Of a stretch of 15,428 bases of DNA, positions 15,288 to 15,428 are shown piece by piece. The number at the start of each line of letters is the position of its first letter. The stretch's first letter is position 1. Source of the DNA: Candidatus Rifleibacteriota bacterium. Its GTDB lineage: Bacteria > Riflebacteria > Ozemobacteria > Ozemobacterales > Ozemobacteraceae. The stretch covers positions 1 through 15,428 of the forward strand of contig JAKJFO010000093.1 in NCBI GenBank assembly GCA_022704885.1, written 5' to 3'. The translations under genes were made by a program, and so were the position numbers. The notes below the pieces were generated by a model. It had not been told where the DNA came from and searched no databases. It was given only the letters and a program-made list of their open reading frames with translations.

Positions 15288-15335
15288 GATTCCGCCGAGA
15301 GCCCGGGTAAGTTACCCTGGTATAAACGAATATTC
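15288..15335 (+). repeat. dispersed intergenic repeat, module B, copy 2
   Basis: Bases 15288-15306 match 6610-6628 exactly (19 bases). This copy contains GTAAGTTACCCTGG (15307-15320), absent from copy 1. That insert, with the preceding GG, forms a small hairpin (GGGT 15305-15308 with ACCC 15314-15317). TATAA and a similar short stretch then resume. Confidence 0.7.
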
Positions 15336-15353
15336 TAATAGCGATCTTTAACA

Positions 15354-15428
15354 AAGGGCGCAGGCGGGCATCTCATAAGCGCAAGCTTGTGAGCCGAGCA
15401 GTTTTGACTCAAAGGCTCCAGCAATCGA
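15354..15428 (+). repeat. dispersed intergenic repeat, module A, copy 2, cut by window end
   Basis: Bases 15354-15368 equal 6501-6515. CTCATAAGC (15372-15380) pairs with GCTTGTGAG (15385-15393) across a GCAA tetraloop, nine pairs with one G-T. GAGCC (15391-15395) can also pair with GGCTC (15414-15418), sharing GAG with the first hairpin. Similarity to copy 1 reaches AGCAAT (15419-15424). Here A follows B, the reverse of the order at 6501-6647. The sequence ends before any partner for CAGGCG. Confidence 0.65.

Overview
The window looks like part of a chromosome from a Gram-negative, probably anaerobic bacterium. The Gram-negative call rests on a clear ADP-heptose 6-epimerase gene (LPS inner-core sugar) at the end of a run of surface-polysaccharide genes. 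The anaerobic call rests on a coenzyme B12-dependent D-ornithine aminomutase operon, typical of amino-acid-fermenting anaerobes. I cannot name the lineage from the sequence alone. Every convincing gene lies on the + strand.

Region 1 (1-6431) is a surface-glycan cluster. It holds a GT-B-type glycosyl/glycerophosphotransferase-like protein (open at the left edge), a family 2 glycosyltransferase, a sugar C-methyltransferase-like enzyme, a GMD-like short-chain dehydrogenase (SDR) with altered catalytic residues, a second extended SDR epimerase/dehydratase, and HldD. The first four genes are AT-rich (two hand-counted 60-base lines each give 35% GC). From about 4400 onward the coding DNA is GC-rich (hand-counted lines give 70-73%). 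The change falls in the 52-base gap between the two SDR genes, which suggests an exchanged O-antigen/capsule block next to resident genes.

Region 2 (6432-6873) is a 442-base gap. It carries a repeat (modules A and B), a terminator-like hairpin, an 11-base direct repeat on either side of the repeat block, and a good promoter for the next operon.

Region 3 (6874-13134) is the ornithine module: oraS and oraE (the two subunits of D-ornithine 4,5-aminomutase), a terminator, a new promoter, then a GlmL/MutL-family ATPase (likely mutase-reactivation or accessory factor), an ornithine racemase-like gene and an alanine racemase. Orr would make D-ornithine from L-ornithine, OraSE would convert it to 2,4-diaminopentanoate, and the GlmL-like ATPase probably keeps the B12 enzyme active. 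The later steps (2,4-diaminopentanoate dehydrogenase Ord and thiolase OrtAB) are not in the window.

Region 4 (13135-15428) has a 143-residue protein of unknown function with a promoter so close to its ATG that the mRNA may be leaderless, then a beta-CASP metallo-beta-lactamase RNA-processing enzyme. The right edge holds a second copy of the A/B repeat, with the modules in the opposite order. The best candidate for something undescribed is this dispersed A/B element, followed by the GMD-like protein that has lost dehydratase residues.
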